Assembly: GCA_937138625.1 (NCBI GenBank)
Contig: CAKZPF010000006.1
Span: forward strand, 62,001-126,000
Reading direction: 5' to 3'
Source: an uncultured Caulobacteraceae bacterium
GTDB lineage: Bacteria > Pseudomonadota > Alphaproteobacteria > Caulobacterales > Caulobacteraceae
Length of the DNA stretch: 64,000 nucleotides
Shown piece by piece: positions 45,441 to 54,625 of this stretch. The notes beneath the pieces were generated by a model that had not been told where the DNA came from, made no database searches, and worked only from the letters and a program-made list of their open reading frames with translations. Position numbers and translations under genes: made by a program. How positions within the stretch are numbered: the stretch's first letter is position 1; the number at the start of each line of letters is the position of its first letter.

Positions 45441-45866
45441 TTAACCTCCGAATACTGATTTTAATACAGCTACGGTCACCATGCCGGCGCCCATAAACAG
45501 CGCTACCGACGCCATTGAACGCGTCGACAGGCGCGAGAGACCACAAACGCCGTGACCGCTTGTGCAGCCGGAGCCAAGCCGTGTTCCGAACCCGACCAGC
45601 AAGCCGCCGGCGATAATCACCGGCCAGTTCTGCGTGATCTCAAAAGGCGGCTGCTTCCCCTGCACAAGCGCCCATAGAGCTGGTGCCGCGATCAGACCGA
45701 CGATGAAAAGAATACGCCAAAGCTTGTCACCACGCTCGGCGAAGACAGAGCCTGAGAAGACGCCGCTTATGCCTGCTATGCGCCCGTTCAGCGTCATTAA
45801 CAGTACGGCGGACAGCCCGATCAGGGCCCCGCCGATTGATGCGCTGATGGGTGAGAAATTCTCCAT
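45441..45866 (-). CDS. YeeE/YedE-family sulfur transporter half (PmpA-like)
   Basis: A 141-residue membrane protein starting MENFSPISASIGGALIGLSA, with the diagnostic GSGCTSGHGVCGLSRLS motif (two essential cysteines in the sulfur path) and four to five helices. It is the first gene of the minus-strand sulfur operon, diverging from the peroxiredoxin gene across an 87-bp control region. The ATG at 45866 is the only start giving the family N-terminus. Confidence 0.9.
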   Translation of the reverse strand: MENFSPISASIGGALIGLSAVLLMTLNGRIAGISGVFSGSVFAERGDKLWRILFIVGLIAAPALWALVQGKQPPFEITQNWPVIIAGGLLVGFGTRLGSGCTSGHGVCGLSRLSTRSMASVALFMGAGMVTVAVLKSVFGG

Positions 45867-45902
45867 GGAGCATGCCTCGCTTAAACGATTTACGGTTATG
45901 TA

Positions 45903-45932
45903 TTGACACATCTGTAATTCGTATTGTATCAA
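45903..45932 (+). promoter_or_regulatory. promoter with overlapping inverted repeat (candidate BigR operator)
   Basis: TTGACA (45903-45908), 18 bp, TATCAA (45927-45932) gives a fair sigma-70 promoter for the peroxiredoxin-bigR operon. The same bases form the inverted repeat TTGACACA-N14-TGTATCAA with one mismatch in 8. A BigR/SqrR-type repressor bound here would shut off both divergent operons. Confidence 0.45.
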
Positions 45933-45953
45933 TAGGCAAGCGAGAGTTTTGTC

Positions 45954-46610
45954 ATGATTGAAATCAACACAGCCCCCTCCCAGCCGAATACAGCGCGCAT
46001 TGACGATATCGCGCCGGACTTCATCGCCCGCAGCACGCAAGGCGAGGTCAAATTGTCGGACTATCGCGGGCGGTGGCTGCTTTTCTTTTCGCATCCTGCG
46101 GACTTCACACCGGTCTGCACTTCGGAATTTGTGGCGCTACAGAAAGTGAAATCGCAGCTCGAAGCATTAAACTGCGACCTGCTCGGCCTCTCCGTCGACA
46201 GTCTTTATGCCCACATTGCGTGGGTGAAAGACATCGAAGCGCGCTTTGGCGTGAAGATCACGTTCCCGATCATTGAAGACATCTCGATGGCCGTCAGCCG
46301 CGCCTACGGCATGATCCATGAGGGCTCAGCAACGACGGCGGCGGTCCGATCGGTCTTTTTCATTGATCCAGAGGGCTATGTCCGCGCACTCATCCATTAC
46401 CCTATGAATGTCGGCCGCTCTGTCGATGAGCTTCTGCGCGTCCTGCACGCATTGCAAACCTCTGACGCCTGCGGTCTCGCAACACCGGAAGGCTGGAGAC
46501 CAGGCGATGCCGCCCTTCTGCCCCCGCCGCTCGATCAAACCGAAGCCGACAAGCGTTCGTCGATGAATGGCGGCGCCTGGTATCTCACCCATGTGGAGGT
46601 GAACCATTGA
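45954..46610 (+). CDS. peroxiredoxin (1-Cys/Prx6-type)
   Basis: A 218-residue peroxiredoxin with HPADFTPVC (peroxidatic C55) and the Prx6-type C-terminal domain containing YPMNVGRSVDELLRVLHALQ. Two further cysteines (about 66 residues and 116 residues... the NCDLLG and DACGLA segments) are not in the usual resolving position. It reduces H2O2, alkyl peroxides or possibly persulfides. It is the first gene of the operon with the ArsR-type regulator, the MBL protein and SQR, so a role in sulfide or persulfide stress is likely. Confidence 0.9.
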   Translation: MIEINTAPSQPNTARIDDIAPDFIARSTQGEVKLSDYRGRWLLFFSHPADFTPVCTSEFVALQKVKSQLEALNCDLLGLSVDSLYAHIAWVKDIEARFGVKITFPIIEDISMAVSRAYGMIHEGSATTAAVRSVFFIDPEGYVRALIHYPMNVGRSVDELLRVLHALQTSDACGLATPEGWRPGDAALLPPPLDQTEADKRSSMNGGAWYLTHVEVNH

Positions 46611-47020
46611 CACCAATAACACAGGATATTGCGCCTCTAGCGAGCGAAGCGACCGAGCTTTTGAAAGCGCTCGCGCATCCAGAGCGGCTCATGATCTGCT
46701 GCCAGTTGCGCGACACAGAAATGTCGGTGGGCGATATCGAAACCACGCTCGACATCAAACAGCCGCGTCTGTCGCGCGAACTCTCGAAGCTGCGCGATAC
46801 TGGGCTGGTCACGACCCGCAAGGAATCGAAGCTCGTCTTCTACACACTGTCCGACAAGCCGCGTGTCCGGGAGATGGTTGATGCGATCTGCGCCGTCATG
46901 TTCGGCAAGGCGGTGTCAAAACCTGGCCGCGGGACCGCCTCCCCAAAACTCAAACCCAATCGCCCTGGCGACTATGGCGTGTTCGCCCGGACCGATTTTT
47001 CCCTCAAGACAGGAGCCTAA
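46607..47020 (+). CDS. bigR: ArsR-family persulfide-responsive regulator (BigR/SqrR-like)
   Basis: A 137-residue winged-helix repressor: HPERLMICCQLRD, then KQPRLSRELSKLRDTGLVTTRKESKLVFY. Cysteines C31/C32 and C95 have nearly the spacing of the two sensing cysteines of BigR/SqrR (about 65 residues), which form a disulfide or polysulfide bridge in response to persulfides. The start is the TTG overlapping the peroxiredoxin stop by 4 nt. Location with MBL, SQR and YeeE/YedE genes supports the assignment. Confidence 0.82.
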   Translation: MTPITQDIAPLASEATELLKALAHPERLMICCQLRDTEMSVGDIETTLDIKQPRLSRELSKLRDTGLVTTRKESKLVFYTLSDKPRVREMVDAICAVMFGKAVSKPGRGTASPKLKPNRPGDYGVFARTDFSLKTGA

Positions 47021-47021
47021 A

Positions 47022-47888
47022 GTGAGCGAACCGAAAGTTACCGGCTTCTTTGACGAAGCCACTTATACGATCAGTTATGTTGTCTCTGATCCCTCGACCG
47101 GAAAATGTGCCGTCGTCGATTCCCTGCTCGACTTTGATCAGGCGTCCGGTCGCACCAGCACACAATCGGCAGACATGCTCATTGCCTTCGTGCGCGAGAA
47201 CGATCTGACGTGCGAGTGGATTATCGATACGCATGTGCATGCTGATCACCTGACCGCTGCGCCTTACATCAAGCAGAAACTTGGCGGTCGCACCGCGATC
47301 GGCGACCAGATCTCGACAGTTCAGCGCGTCTTCAAGGCGATCTTCAATGAAGACCAGCGGTTTCACACCGATGGCAGCCAGTTTGATCACCTCTTCAGAG
47401 ATGGCGAGACATACACCATCGGCAACCTTCAAGGGCGTGCGATCCACACGCCGGGCCATACGCCCGCCTGTATGAGCCATCTCATTGGCGATGCGCTCTT
47501 CGTCGGCGATACCATCTTTATGCCGGATTTCGGGACCGCGCGCTGCGATTTTCCAGGCGGGGATGCGGGGACGCTGTTTGATTCGATTCAAAAGCTGTTC
47601 GCGCTGCCAGATGAGACACGCATCTTCCTTTGCCATGATTATAAAGCCCCCGGGCGCGATGAATATGTCTGGGAGGCGACGATTGGTGCAGAGAAAGCGG
47701 ACAATATTCACGTCAAAACCGGCACCTCCTGCGAGGAGTTCATCGCGATGCGCACCGCGCGCGATGCGACCCTCGCCATGCCGAAGCTGATACTACCCTC
47801 TGTCCAGATCAATATGCGTGCCGGTAAGATGCCGCCGCCGGAAGACAATGGCATTCGGTACATGAAGGTCCCGATCAACGCACTCTAA
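47022..47888 (+). CDS. blh: MBL-fold persulfide dioxygenase-type hydrolase (Blh/ETHE1-like)
   Basis: A 288-residue metallo-beta-lactamase-fold protein with DTHVHADHLTAA (HxHxDH, residues 71-76), the HTPGHTPACMSHLIGD segment and IFLCHDY (last His ligand). This is the ETHE1/Blh branch, which oxidises glutathione persulfide to sulfite using one iron atom. GTG 47022 has AGGAG 6 nt upstream. BigR-type operons typically contain this gene. Confidence 0.88.
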   Translation: MSEPKVTGFFDEATYTISYVVSDPSTGKCAVVDSLLDFDQASGRTSTQSADMLIAFVRENDLTCEWIIDTHVHADHLTAAPYIKQKLGGRTAIGDQISTVQRVFKAIFNEDQRFHTDGSQFDHLFRDGETYTIGNLQGRAIHTPGHTPACMSHLIGDALFVGDTIFMPDFGTARCDFPGGDAGTLFDSIQKLFALPDETRIFLCHDYKAPGRDEYVWEATIGAEKADNIHVKTGTSCEEFIAMRTARDATLAMPKLILPSVQINMRAGKMPPPEDNGIRYMKVPINAL

Positions 47889-47924
47889 AGTCTAATCAAA
47901 AAATATGTCGGGAGGACGACCCCT

Positions 47925-49676
47925 ATGGATATCAAGACAATTGCACCGGACCTAGCGGTCTCACCGCAGATCACCGTTCAGGATGTCGGTATCGCCGCGA
48001 GCCAGGGGTTCCGGTCCGTGATCATCAATAGGCCTGATGGTGAGTCTACGGATCAAGCCGATCATCAGGCCATCGAGGACGCTGCAAAGCGCCTAGGTCT
48101 GTCGGTGCGATATATTCCCATTGTCCCTGGGAAAGTGACGGACGCGGACGTTGAAGCTTTCGACAAGGCCATGCATGAGCTGCCCGCACCCGCGCTAGCC
48201 TATTGCCGAACAGGTACCCGCTCGGCAACGCTCTGGGCACTTTCACAAGCTGGTCACCTCTCCACTGACGTGATCTTGAAAACCGTTGGCGGTGCCGGTT
48301 ACGACTTGTCTGGTCTTCGGGCACGTCTTGAGGCCCGCGACAAAGCGGGCGAGGCGACGACGAGCGACGGGATCGGGCGGGTCAAATCCCATGATGTGGT
48401 GATTATCGGCGGCGGTGCGGCGGGCATCTCCACCGCTGCGTCCATTCTGAAACGGCGGGGCGAGGTTGACATCGCCATTATCGAGCCGCGTACAGAGCAT
48501 TACTACCAACCTGGCTGGACTTTGGTCGGCGGCGGTGTCTTCAAGCGCGAGCAGACCGAGCGTCAAATGGCGACCTTGATGCCCAAAGGCGTCCAATGGG
48601 TCCGTGCCGCCTGCGCCGGGTTCGATCCGGAGCGCAATCAGGTCATCCTCGAGGATGGCACACGCATAGGCTACAAAGTTCTGGTCGTTGCGCCGGGTTT
48701 GAAGCTCAACTGGGATGGGATCGAGGGCCTAAAAGACACCCTCGGCAAAAATGGCGTGACCTCGAATTACCTCTTCGATATGGCCCCTTACACTTGGGAG
48801 CTTGTCCAGTCGATGAAAGGCGGACGCGCTCTCTTCACCCAGCCGCCCATGCCGATCAAATGCGCCGGCGCCCCGCAAAAAGCGATGTATCTTGCTTGCG
48901 ATGCGTGGAAGCGTCGAGGTGTCCTGAAGGATATTGATGTCGAATTCCACAACGCAGGCGGCGCCCTGTTCGGGGTCAAAGACTATGTCCCTGCCCTGAT
49001 GAAGTATGTCGACAAGTACGGCATCAATCTTTGCTTCAACGAGACACTTGTCGCTGTTGATGGCGCGCAGAAAACGGCCTGGTTTGATGTAACGAACGCG
49101 GAGGGCAACGTCACCCGCGAGGCCCGGGAATTCGACATGATGCATGTTTGCCCGCCACAAACATCGCTCGATTTCGTCGCAGACAGCCCACTCGCCAATG
49201 AGGCCGGATGGGTCGATGTCAGCGGCGAAACGCTGCAGCACAATCAATACGGCAACGTGTTCGGCCTCGGCGATGCAGGCTCGACCCCAAATGCCAAGAC
49301 CGCCGCAGCCGTGCGTAAGCAAGCGCCGGTCGCCGCGCACAATGTCCTCTGTGTCCTCGACGGGAAGGCGCCCAACGCGGTCTATAACGGTTATGGCTCC
49401 TGTCCACTCACAGTCGAGCGAGGCAAAATCGTGTTGGCTGAATTTGCGTACGGTGGAAAGCTCGACCCGTCAGTCCCGAAATGGATGCTGGATGGGACGA
49501 AGCCCACGCGCGCAGCCTGGTTCCTGAAAGAGAAGATGCTGCCCAACATCTATTTCGACATGATGTTGCGCGGCACGGAGACACTCGCGGAGCCGAAGCT
49601 CCTCCCGCACCGGCCAGCCTCGCATGAGGCTCAAGAGGCGTGTGATTTCAAGGATGCGCCGTCAAAGGTGGCGTAG
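47925..49676 (+). CDS. DUF442 phosphatase/sulfurtransferase-like domain fused to sulfide:quinone oxidoreductase
   Basis: A 583-residue fusion. Residues 1-120 are a DUF442 (Blh N-terminal) domain with the active loop CRTGTRS (C94). From about 150 follows an SQR flavoprotein: FAD motif VVIIGGGAAGISTA, PGLKLNWDGIEGL, IKCAGAPQKA (C313) and YGSCPLT (C493), which correspond to the two redox cysteines of the human SQOR-type enzyme. It oxidises sulfide to persulfide at the membrane and passes electrons to quinone. The fused domain may accept or process the sulfane sulfur. GGGAGGA lies upstream of the ATG. Confidence 0.9.
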   Translation: MDIKTIAPDLAVSPQITVQDVGIAASQGFRSVIINRPDGESTDQADHQAIEDAAKRLGLSVRYIPIVPGKVTDADVEAFDKAMHELPAPALAYCRTGTRSATLWALSQAGHLSTDVILKTVGGAGYDLSGLRARLEARDKAGEATTSDGIGRVKSHDVVIIGGGAAGISTAASILKRRGEVDIAIIEPRTEHYYQPGWTLVGGGVFKREQTERQMATLMPKGVQWVRAACAGFDPERNQVILEDGTRIGYKVLVVAPGLKLNWDGIEGLKDTLGKNGVTSNYLFDMAPYTWELVQSMKGGRALFTQPPMPIKCAGAPQKAMYLACDAWKRRGVLKDIDVEFHNAGGALFGVKDYVPALMKYVDKYGINLCFNETLVAVDGAQKTAWFDVTNAEGNVTREAREFDMMHVCPPQTSLDFVADSPLANEAGWVDVSGETLQHNQYGNVFGLGDAGSTPNAKTAAAVRKQAPVAAHNVLCVLDGKAPNAVYNGYGSCPLTVERGKIVLAEFAYGGKLDPSVPKWMLDGTKPTRAAWFLKEKMLPNIYFDMMLRGTETLAEPKLLPHRPASHEAQEACDFKDAPSKVA

Positions 49677-49774
49677 GCTTGATCTGAAGAAGGCTCGCAG
49701 ACGCTTCCGTCTCCCCCCGAAAACGCCGTCGCGGGCCTTCTTCATCTCATCCATTTTCGATCAGGTCGTTCGAC

Positions 49775-51583
49775 ATGCAGTTAGCGCGCTATTTTCCCAT
49801 TCTCGACTGGGCTCCCAAATATCGAGGCGACACGTTCGTCAACGACATGGTGGCCGCCGTGATCGTGACCATCATGCTGATCCCGCAATCTCTCGCCTAC
49901 GCGCTGCTGGCAGGCCTGCCTCCAGAGATTGGTCTGTACGCGTCAATTCTTCCATTGATTGTCTATGCGATCTTCGGTTCTAGCCGTCAGCTCGCCGTCG
50001 GTCCGGTGGCGATCCTGTCGCTGATGACAGCCGCAGCGGCGGGCAAGATCGCCGCGCAGGGCAGCGCTGAGTATATTCAGGCAGCTGTCATTCTCGCGCT
50101 TTTGACGGGTCTGATCCTGCTCGCCATGGGCCTCTTCCGCATGGGTTTTCTGGCAAACTTCCTCAGCCATCCGGTCGTCTCGGCCTTCATCACCGCGTCC
50201 GGCATCATCATTGCCGCTTCGCAGGTGAAGCACATTCTCGGTATCGATGCGGGCGGACACAATCTTTTTGAGATCGTCGTTTCGCTCTTTGAGAAGCTGC
50301 CCGAAACCAATCTCCCGACGCTCTATATTGGCGGGGCCTCGCTCGTCTTCCTGTTCTGGGTGCGCAAACAATTCAAACCCCTGCTGAAAGCGATCGGGCT
50401 TGGCGACAAGGCTGCAACGATTATCGCGCGCGCGGGGCCGGTCTTTGCCGTGGTAGCGGGTATTCTCGTTGTCGCGGGAATGGGACTCGACAAGCAGGGC
50501 GTCAAAATCCTCGGAAATGTGCCGCAAAGCCTGCCTGCCATTGGCGTACCCGCCTTTAATGCCGACATCTGGATGCAGCTTCTAGGCTCAGCCGCTCTAA
50601 TTAGCTTGATCGGCTTTGTGGAGTCGGTTTCCGTCGGCCAAACATTGGCGGCAAAGAACCGAACACGAATCGACCCAAACCAGGAACTGATCGGCCTCGG
50701 CGCGGCGAGCTTTTCCGCCGGTGTCTCATCCGGCTATCCGGTTACGGGCGGCCTTGCGCGCTCTGCGGTGAACTTCGATGCAGGCGCTGAAACACCCGCA
50801 GCGGGGGCGTTTACAGCCGTCGGCATCGCGCTTGCCACGGTCTTCCTAACGCCTTACATCTTCTATCTGCCACAGGCAGTACTCGCCGCGACCATCATCG
50901 TGGCTGTGCTTTCCCTGGTTGATATCCCCGAAGTCATAAAGGTCTGGAAGTATTCCAAATCCGACTTTGCAGCGATGGCCGCGACCATCTTTATGACTCT
51001 CGGGTTCGGCGTTGAGCTTGGTGTCACCACTGGTGTCGCGCTGTCTCTTCTCTTGCATCTCTACAATACCAGTCGTCCACATTTTGCGCTGGTTGGCCAA
51101 ATGCCAGGAACGCAACATTTTCGTAACGTCAACCGGCATTCGGTCGTCGTTTCTGACACCGTCCTGACACTGCGTATTGATGAAAGCCTCTACTTCGCCA
51201 ATGCGCGCTTTTTGGAAGACACAGTCTATTGCATGCTGTCCAGCCGACCGGACATTAAGCATCTTATCCTTATGTGTCCGGCGGTGAACCATATCGACGC
51301 CAGCGCGCTGGAAAGCCTTGAAGCGATCAACCATCGCCTCAAAGACGCGGGCGTTACGCTTCACCTGTCAGAAATCAAGGGCCCGGTAATGGACCGGCTG
51401 AAACGCACGCATTTCCTCGATGAGCTGACCGGCAAGGTCTTCCTCAATCAGTATGAAGCCATGCTCGAATTGGACGTTGAGTGCGCAGCATCTGCCCTCG
51501 ATAAATCGGCCCAAACAACAAAGCCCGACTCCGATCCATGCCCATCGCTTCGCCTTGCGGGGCTCCAACCGCCCGATTTGTGA
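49775..51583 (+). CDS. SulP-family anion transporter with STAS domain
   Basis: A 602-residue permease: about 12 membrane helices (1-430) with the SulP signature around PPEIGLYASILPLIVYAIFGSSRQLAVGP, and a C-terminal cytoplasmic STAS domain (about 445-570, with LILMCPAVNHIDASALESLEAI). It probably exports or imports sulfate, sulfite or bicarbonate. In this operon, downstream of SQR, removal of the sulfite or sulfate product is plausible. Confidence 0.9.
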   Translation: MQLARYFPILDWAPKYRGDTFVNDMVAAVIVTIMLIPQSLAYALLAGLPPEIGLYASILPLIVYAIFGSSRQLAVGPVAILSLMTAAAAGKIAAQGSAEYIQAAVILALLTGLILLAMGLFRMGFLANFLSHPVVSAFITASGIIIAASQVKHILGIDAGGHNLFEIVVSLFEKLPETNLPTLYIGGASLVFLFWVRKQFKPLLKAIGLGDKAATIIARAGPVFAVVAGILVVAGMGLDKQGVKILGNVPQSLPAIGVPAFNADIWMQLLGSAALISLIGFVESVSVGQTLAAKNRTRIDPNQELIGLGAASFSAGVSSGYPVTGGLARSAVNFDAGAETPAAGAFTAVGIALATVFLTPYIFYLPQAVLAATIIVAVLSLVDIPEVIKVWKYSKSDFAAMAATIFMTLGFGVELGVTTGVALSLLLHLYNTSRPHFALVGQMPGTQHFRNVNRHSVVVSDTVLTLRIDESLYFANARFLEDTVYCMLSSRPDIKHLILMCPAVNHIDASALESLEAINHRLKDAGVTLHLSEIKGPVMDRLKRTHFLDELTGKVFLNQYEAMLELDVECAASALDKSAQTTKPDSDPCPSLRLAGLQPPDL

Positions 51584-51615
51584 TGCGGGGCATTGCGCTA
51601 AGAAAATCCTCGCTG

Positions 51616-52077
51616 CTAGGCCTCAAGTCGGCTTTTCGTCGCCTGATTGGCCATCAAGCGCTCGATCAACACTGGACCATCGGCAATCATGTCGGCGAGC
51701 GTGACCTTGTCCAGTTCGGCAAAAAATGCCTTGAGACCCGTCCTAAAAAGAACGCTGAGTTTGCAAACGCCAATCAGTGGGCATGTGTTGGTCTCCGGAT
51801 TGAAGCATTCGACAATTTCAAGGTCACCTTCAGTGTGGCGGACAACTTCGCCAATCACAATGTCCTCAGGGCTGCGGGCGAGACGAACGCCACCGGTTCG
51901 ACCTCGGATGTTTTCGAGGTAACCCAATTGGCCCAGCTGACGCGCTGCCTTGAGCAGATGCGCCCTCGAAATCCCGTAAGCGTTGGAGACATCTTCCATG
52001 CGGACCAGTTGGCCAGAATGCAGGGCGCAGAACATCAGCGTACGCAGCGCATAGTTCGTGTAGGCGGTCAGTCTCAA
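51616..52077 (-). CDS. nsrR: Rrf2-family NO-responsive regulator (NsrR-like)
   Basis: A 153-residue Rrf2 protein starting MRLTAYTNYALRTLMF, the NsrR-type opening, with helix-turn-helix ISRAHLLKAARQLGQLGYLE and three iron-sulfur cysteines (C91, C99, C105 in CFNPETNTCPLIGVC). NsrR binds an Fe-S cluster that NO destroys. The TTG at 52077 is preceded by GAGGAG; earlier starts add residues foreign to the family. It diverges from cydAB and probably controls it. Confidence 0.87.
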   Translation of the reverse strand: MRLTAYTNYALRTLMFCALHSGQLVRMEDVSNAYGISRAHLLKAARQLGQLGYLENIRGRTGGVRLARSPEDIVIGEVVRHTEGDLEIVECFNPETNTCPLIGVCKLSVLFRTGLKAFFAELDKVTLADMIADGPVLIERLMANQATKSRLEA

Positions 52078-52098
52078 TGGGATCTCCTCAGGGCAGCA

Positions 52099-52149
52099 TG
52101 TCGCATGCGACAAAAAGTGTTCTCGATAATTACACTTATATCTTTAAGT
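52099..52149. promoter_or_regulatory. two inverted repeats in the nsrR-cydA control region
   Basis: TGTCGCATGCGACA (52099-52112), a perfect 14-bp palindrome, lies 22 bp before nsrR. ACTTA-TATCTT-TAAGT (52134-52149), with perfect 5-bp arms, lies nearer cydA. The second is AT-rich, as Rrf2 operators usually are; the first may bind another factor. The cydA ribosome site GGAGG is at 52192-52196. Confidence 0.4.
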
Positions 52150-52205
52150 AGTCTCTTATATGCCACTTTATGTGTCGTCCGTCAAATTTTTGGAGGTAAA
52201 GCCTC

Positions 52206-53612
52206 ATGTTAGAAGCTCTCGACGCTGTTCTTCTGGCGCGCATTCAGTTTGCGTTCACGGTCAGCTTTCACATCATATTTCCGGCCTTTTCGATCGGCCT
52301 CGCATCGTATCTCATGGTGCTCGAAGGCCTTTGGCTGAAGACCGATAATCCTGTTTACCTGCGCCTGTTCAAGTACTGGCGGAAGATCTTCGCTGTCGCC
52401 TTCGGCATGGGCGTCGTCTCCGGCATCGTGATGTCGTACCAGTTCGGCACCAACTGGAGTGTCTTCTCTGACAAGGCGGGCCCCGTGATTGGGCCGCTCA
52501 TGGCCTATGAGGTCCTCACGGCCTTCTTCCTTGAAGCCGGATTCCTCGGCGTGATGCTGTTCGGCCTAGGGCGGGTTTCCAACACGCTGCACTTTACCTC
52601 CACCATCATGGTCGCGTTCGGCACGGTCCTGTCCGCAACCTGGATATTGTCCGTGAATAGCTGGATGCAGACACCTGCGGGCTTCGGCATCAATGAAGTT
52701 GGCCAATTCGTCCCGGAGAGCTGGATCGAGATTATCTTCAATCCATCTTTTCCTTACCGCCTCGTGCATATGGTGCTGGCCGCCTATCTTACCACCGCGT
52801 TTGTTGTCGGCGCGGTGGGGGCGCTGCACCTGCTTCGGGATCGTCAAAACCCCGAAGCGCGCACCATGTTCTCGATGGCGATGTGGATGGCGGCAATTGT
52901 TGCGCCGCTCCAAGTGGTCGCTGGCGATTTCCACGGCATCAACACTTATGAACACCAGCCGGTCAAAGTCATGGCGATGGAGGGTCATTACAACAGCTAC
53001 CCGGAAGGCGCACCGCTTTACCTTTTCGGCATTCCGAATGAAGAGGAACAGCAGCTCGACCTTGCCGTTGGCGTTCCAAAGCTCTCGTCACTGATCATCA
53101 AGCATGATCTTAATGCACCGATGAAGGGCCTCGACACCGTGCCGGACGACCTGCAGCCGCCTGTTCCGATCGTGTTCTGGAGTTTCCGGATCATGGTTGG
53201 CATCGGCATGCTGATGGTGCTGGTCGGCTTTGTGAGCGTGTTCCTACGCTGGCGCCGCAAGCTCTATGACGCACCGCTTTTCCATCGCGCCGCCATGGTG
53301 ATGGGACCGTCTGGCTTTGTCGCCGTTCTTGCAGGCTGGATCACAACAGAAGTGGGCCGCCAGCCCTATACAGTCTACGGCCATTTGATGACGTCAGACT
53401 CGATTGCGCCGGTTGAAGCGCCAGCCGTCGCTGCGTCGTTAATCGCCTTCATCGTGGTCTACTTCACCCTCTTTGGCGCAGGCACGCTCTATATTTTGAG
53501 AATGATGAACAAAACGCCGGGAGAGGGTCCTCCGCTCCCTCAAACGCCAACGCGCGCGGCAGGGACAACGCAGCTTGCTGCGCAGCGCCCCGACCTTCTG
53601 CCCGCTGAATAG
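52206..53612 (+). CDS. cydA: cytochrome bd-type (cyanide-insensitive) quinol oxidase subunit I
   Basis: A 468-residue membrane protein with the conserved start LLARIQFAFTVSFHIIFPAFSIG (heme ligand H22), GFLGVMLFG, VNSWMQTPAG, the quinol site segment EHQPVKVMAMEGHY and GWITTEVGRQPY. The short Q-loop identifies the CIO branch. It oxidises quinol and reduces O2 to water without proton pumping. bd/CIO oxidases tolerate sulfide, NO and cyanide, which fits the SQR and NsrR neighbours. Confidence 0.94.
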   Translation: MLEALDAVLLARIQFAFTVSFHIIFPAFSIGLASYLMVLEGLWLKTDNPVYLRLFKYWRKIFAVAFGMGVVSGIVMSYQFGTNWSVFSDKAGPVIGPLMAYEVLTAFFLEAGFLGVMLFGLGRVSNTLHFTSTIMVAFGTVLSATWILSVNSWMQTPAGFGINEVGQFVPESWIEIIFNPSFPYRLVHMVLAAYLTTAFVVGAVGALHLLRDRQNPEARTMFSMAMWMAAIVAPLQVVAGDFHGINTYEHQPVKVMAMEGHYNSYPEGAPLYLFGIPNEEEQQLDLAVGVPKLSSLIIKHDLNAPMKGLDTVPDDLQPPVPIVFWSFRIMVGIGMLMVLVGFVSVFLRWRRKLYDAPLFHRAAMVMGPSGFVAVLAGWITTEVGRQPYTVYGHLMTSDSIAPVEAPAVAASLIAFIVVYFTLFGAGTLYILRMMNKTPGEGPPLPQTPTRAAGTTQLAAQRPDLLPAE

Positions 53613-53623
53613 GAGGTAGGGTG

Positions 53624-54625
53624 ATGTTTGATCTTCCCACCATCTGGGCCGGCCTCCTTGCGCTCGCCATCTTCATCTACGTGGTGCTCGATGGGTTTGA
53701 CCTCGGGATCGGGATTGTCTTCCCGTTCCTCAAATCTGACAGTGACCGCGACGTTGCCATGAATTCCGTTGCACCGGTCTGGGATGGCAATGAGACCTGG
53801 CTTGTCCTTGGCGGGGGCGGTCTCATGGCCGCGTTCCCGCTTGCCTATGCTGTCGTCATGCCTGCGCTCTATGCGCCTTTCATCATCATGATCCTGGCAT
53901 TGGTCTTCCGGGGCGTCGCATTTGAATATCGCTGGCGTGACAAGGCTCATGAGAAGATCTGGGACCGGTCCTTCTTCTATGGCTCCCTGATCGCAACTTT
54001 CTGTCAGGGCATCGTGCTCGGCGCGTTTGTTCAGGGCATCGAAGTCGATGGGCGGGCCTATGGCGGCGGCTGGTGGGACTGGCTCACTCCGTTCACGATC
54101 ACATGCGGCATTGCATTGGTGGCGGGCTATGCCTTGCTTGGCGCAACGTGGCTTATCATGAAGACTGAGGGGGAGTTGCGCGAAACAGCCTATCGCTATG
54201 CGAAGCTTTCCGCGGTCGCCACGCTCGGCTTTGTCGGCATTGTCAGTCTCTGGACACCGTTCCTTTCACCAGAGATCGCAGAGCGCTGGTTTACCTTCCC
54301 GCAGCTCCTTTTCGTGTTGCCGGTACCGACACTGACCGCCATCCTGGCCGTCATCCTCGGCTGGGGCCTGATCAAGAAGAAGGATCAGGTCGCGTTTCCC
54401 ACCTCGATCGGCCTGTTCGCGCTCTGCTTTTTGGGCCTGGGGATTGGCATTTCTCCCTATATCGTACCGCGTGCGATCACCATTCAGGAAGCTGCCGCTC
54501 CCGACTCAAGTTTGCTCTTTATGCTGATCGGCGCCCTGATCCTGCTCCCAATCATCATCGGCTACACCGCATTCACGTACTGGGTGTTTCGCGGAAAAGT
54601 CGACCCAGAGGCGGGGTATCACTGA
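53624..54625 (+). CDS. cydB: cytochrome bd-type quinol oxidase subunit II
   Basis: A 333-residue protein with eight predicted membrane helices and the CydB signature LDGFDLGIGIVFPF near the N-terminus, then PVWDGNETWLVLGGGGLMAAFP. ATG 53624 lies 7 nt after AGGAGG, which itself overlaps the cydA stop region; a GTG at 53621 is the alternative. The TGA overlaps the start of the DUF2474 gene (TGATG), so the small subunit was translationally coupled. Confidence 0.94.
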   Translation: MFDLPTIWAGLLALAIFIYVVLDGFDLGIGIVFPFLKSDSDRDVAMNSVAPVWDGNETWLVLGGGGLMAAFPLAYAVVMPALYAPFIIMILALVFRGVAFEYRWRDKAHEKIWDRSFFYGSLIATFCQGIVLGAFVQGIEVDGRAYGGGWWDWLTPFTITCGIALVAGYALLGATWLIMKTEGELRETAYRYAKLSAVATLGFVGIVSLWTPFLSPEIAERWFTFPQLLFVLPVPTLTAILAVILGWGLIKKKDQVAFPTSIGLFALCFLGLGIGISPYIVPRAITIQEAAAPDSSLLFMLIGALILLPIIIGYTAFTYWVFRGKVDPEAGYH

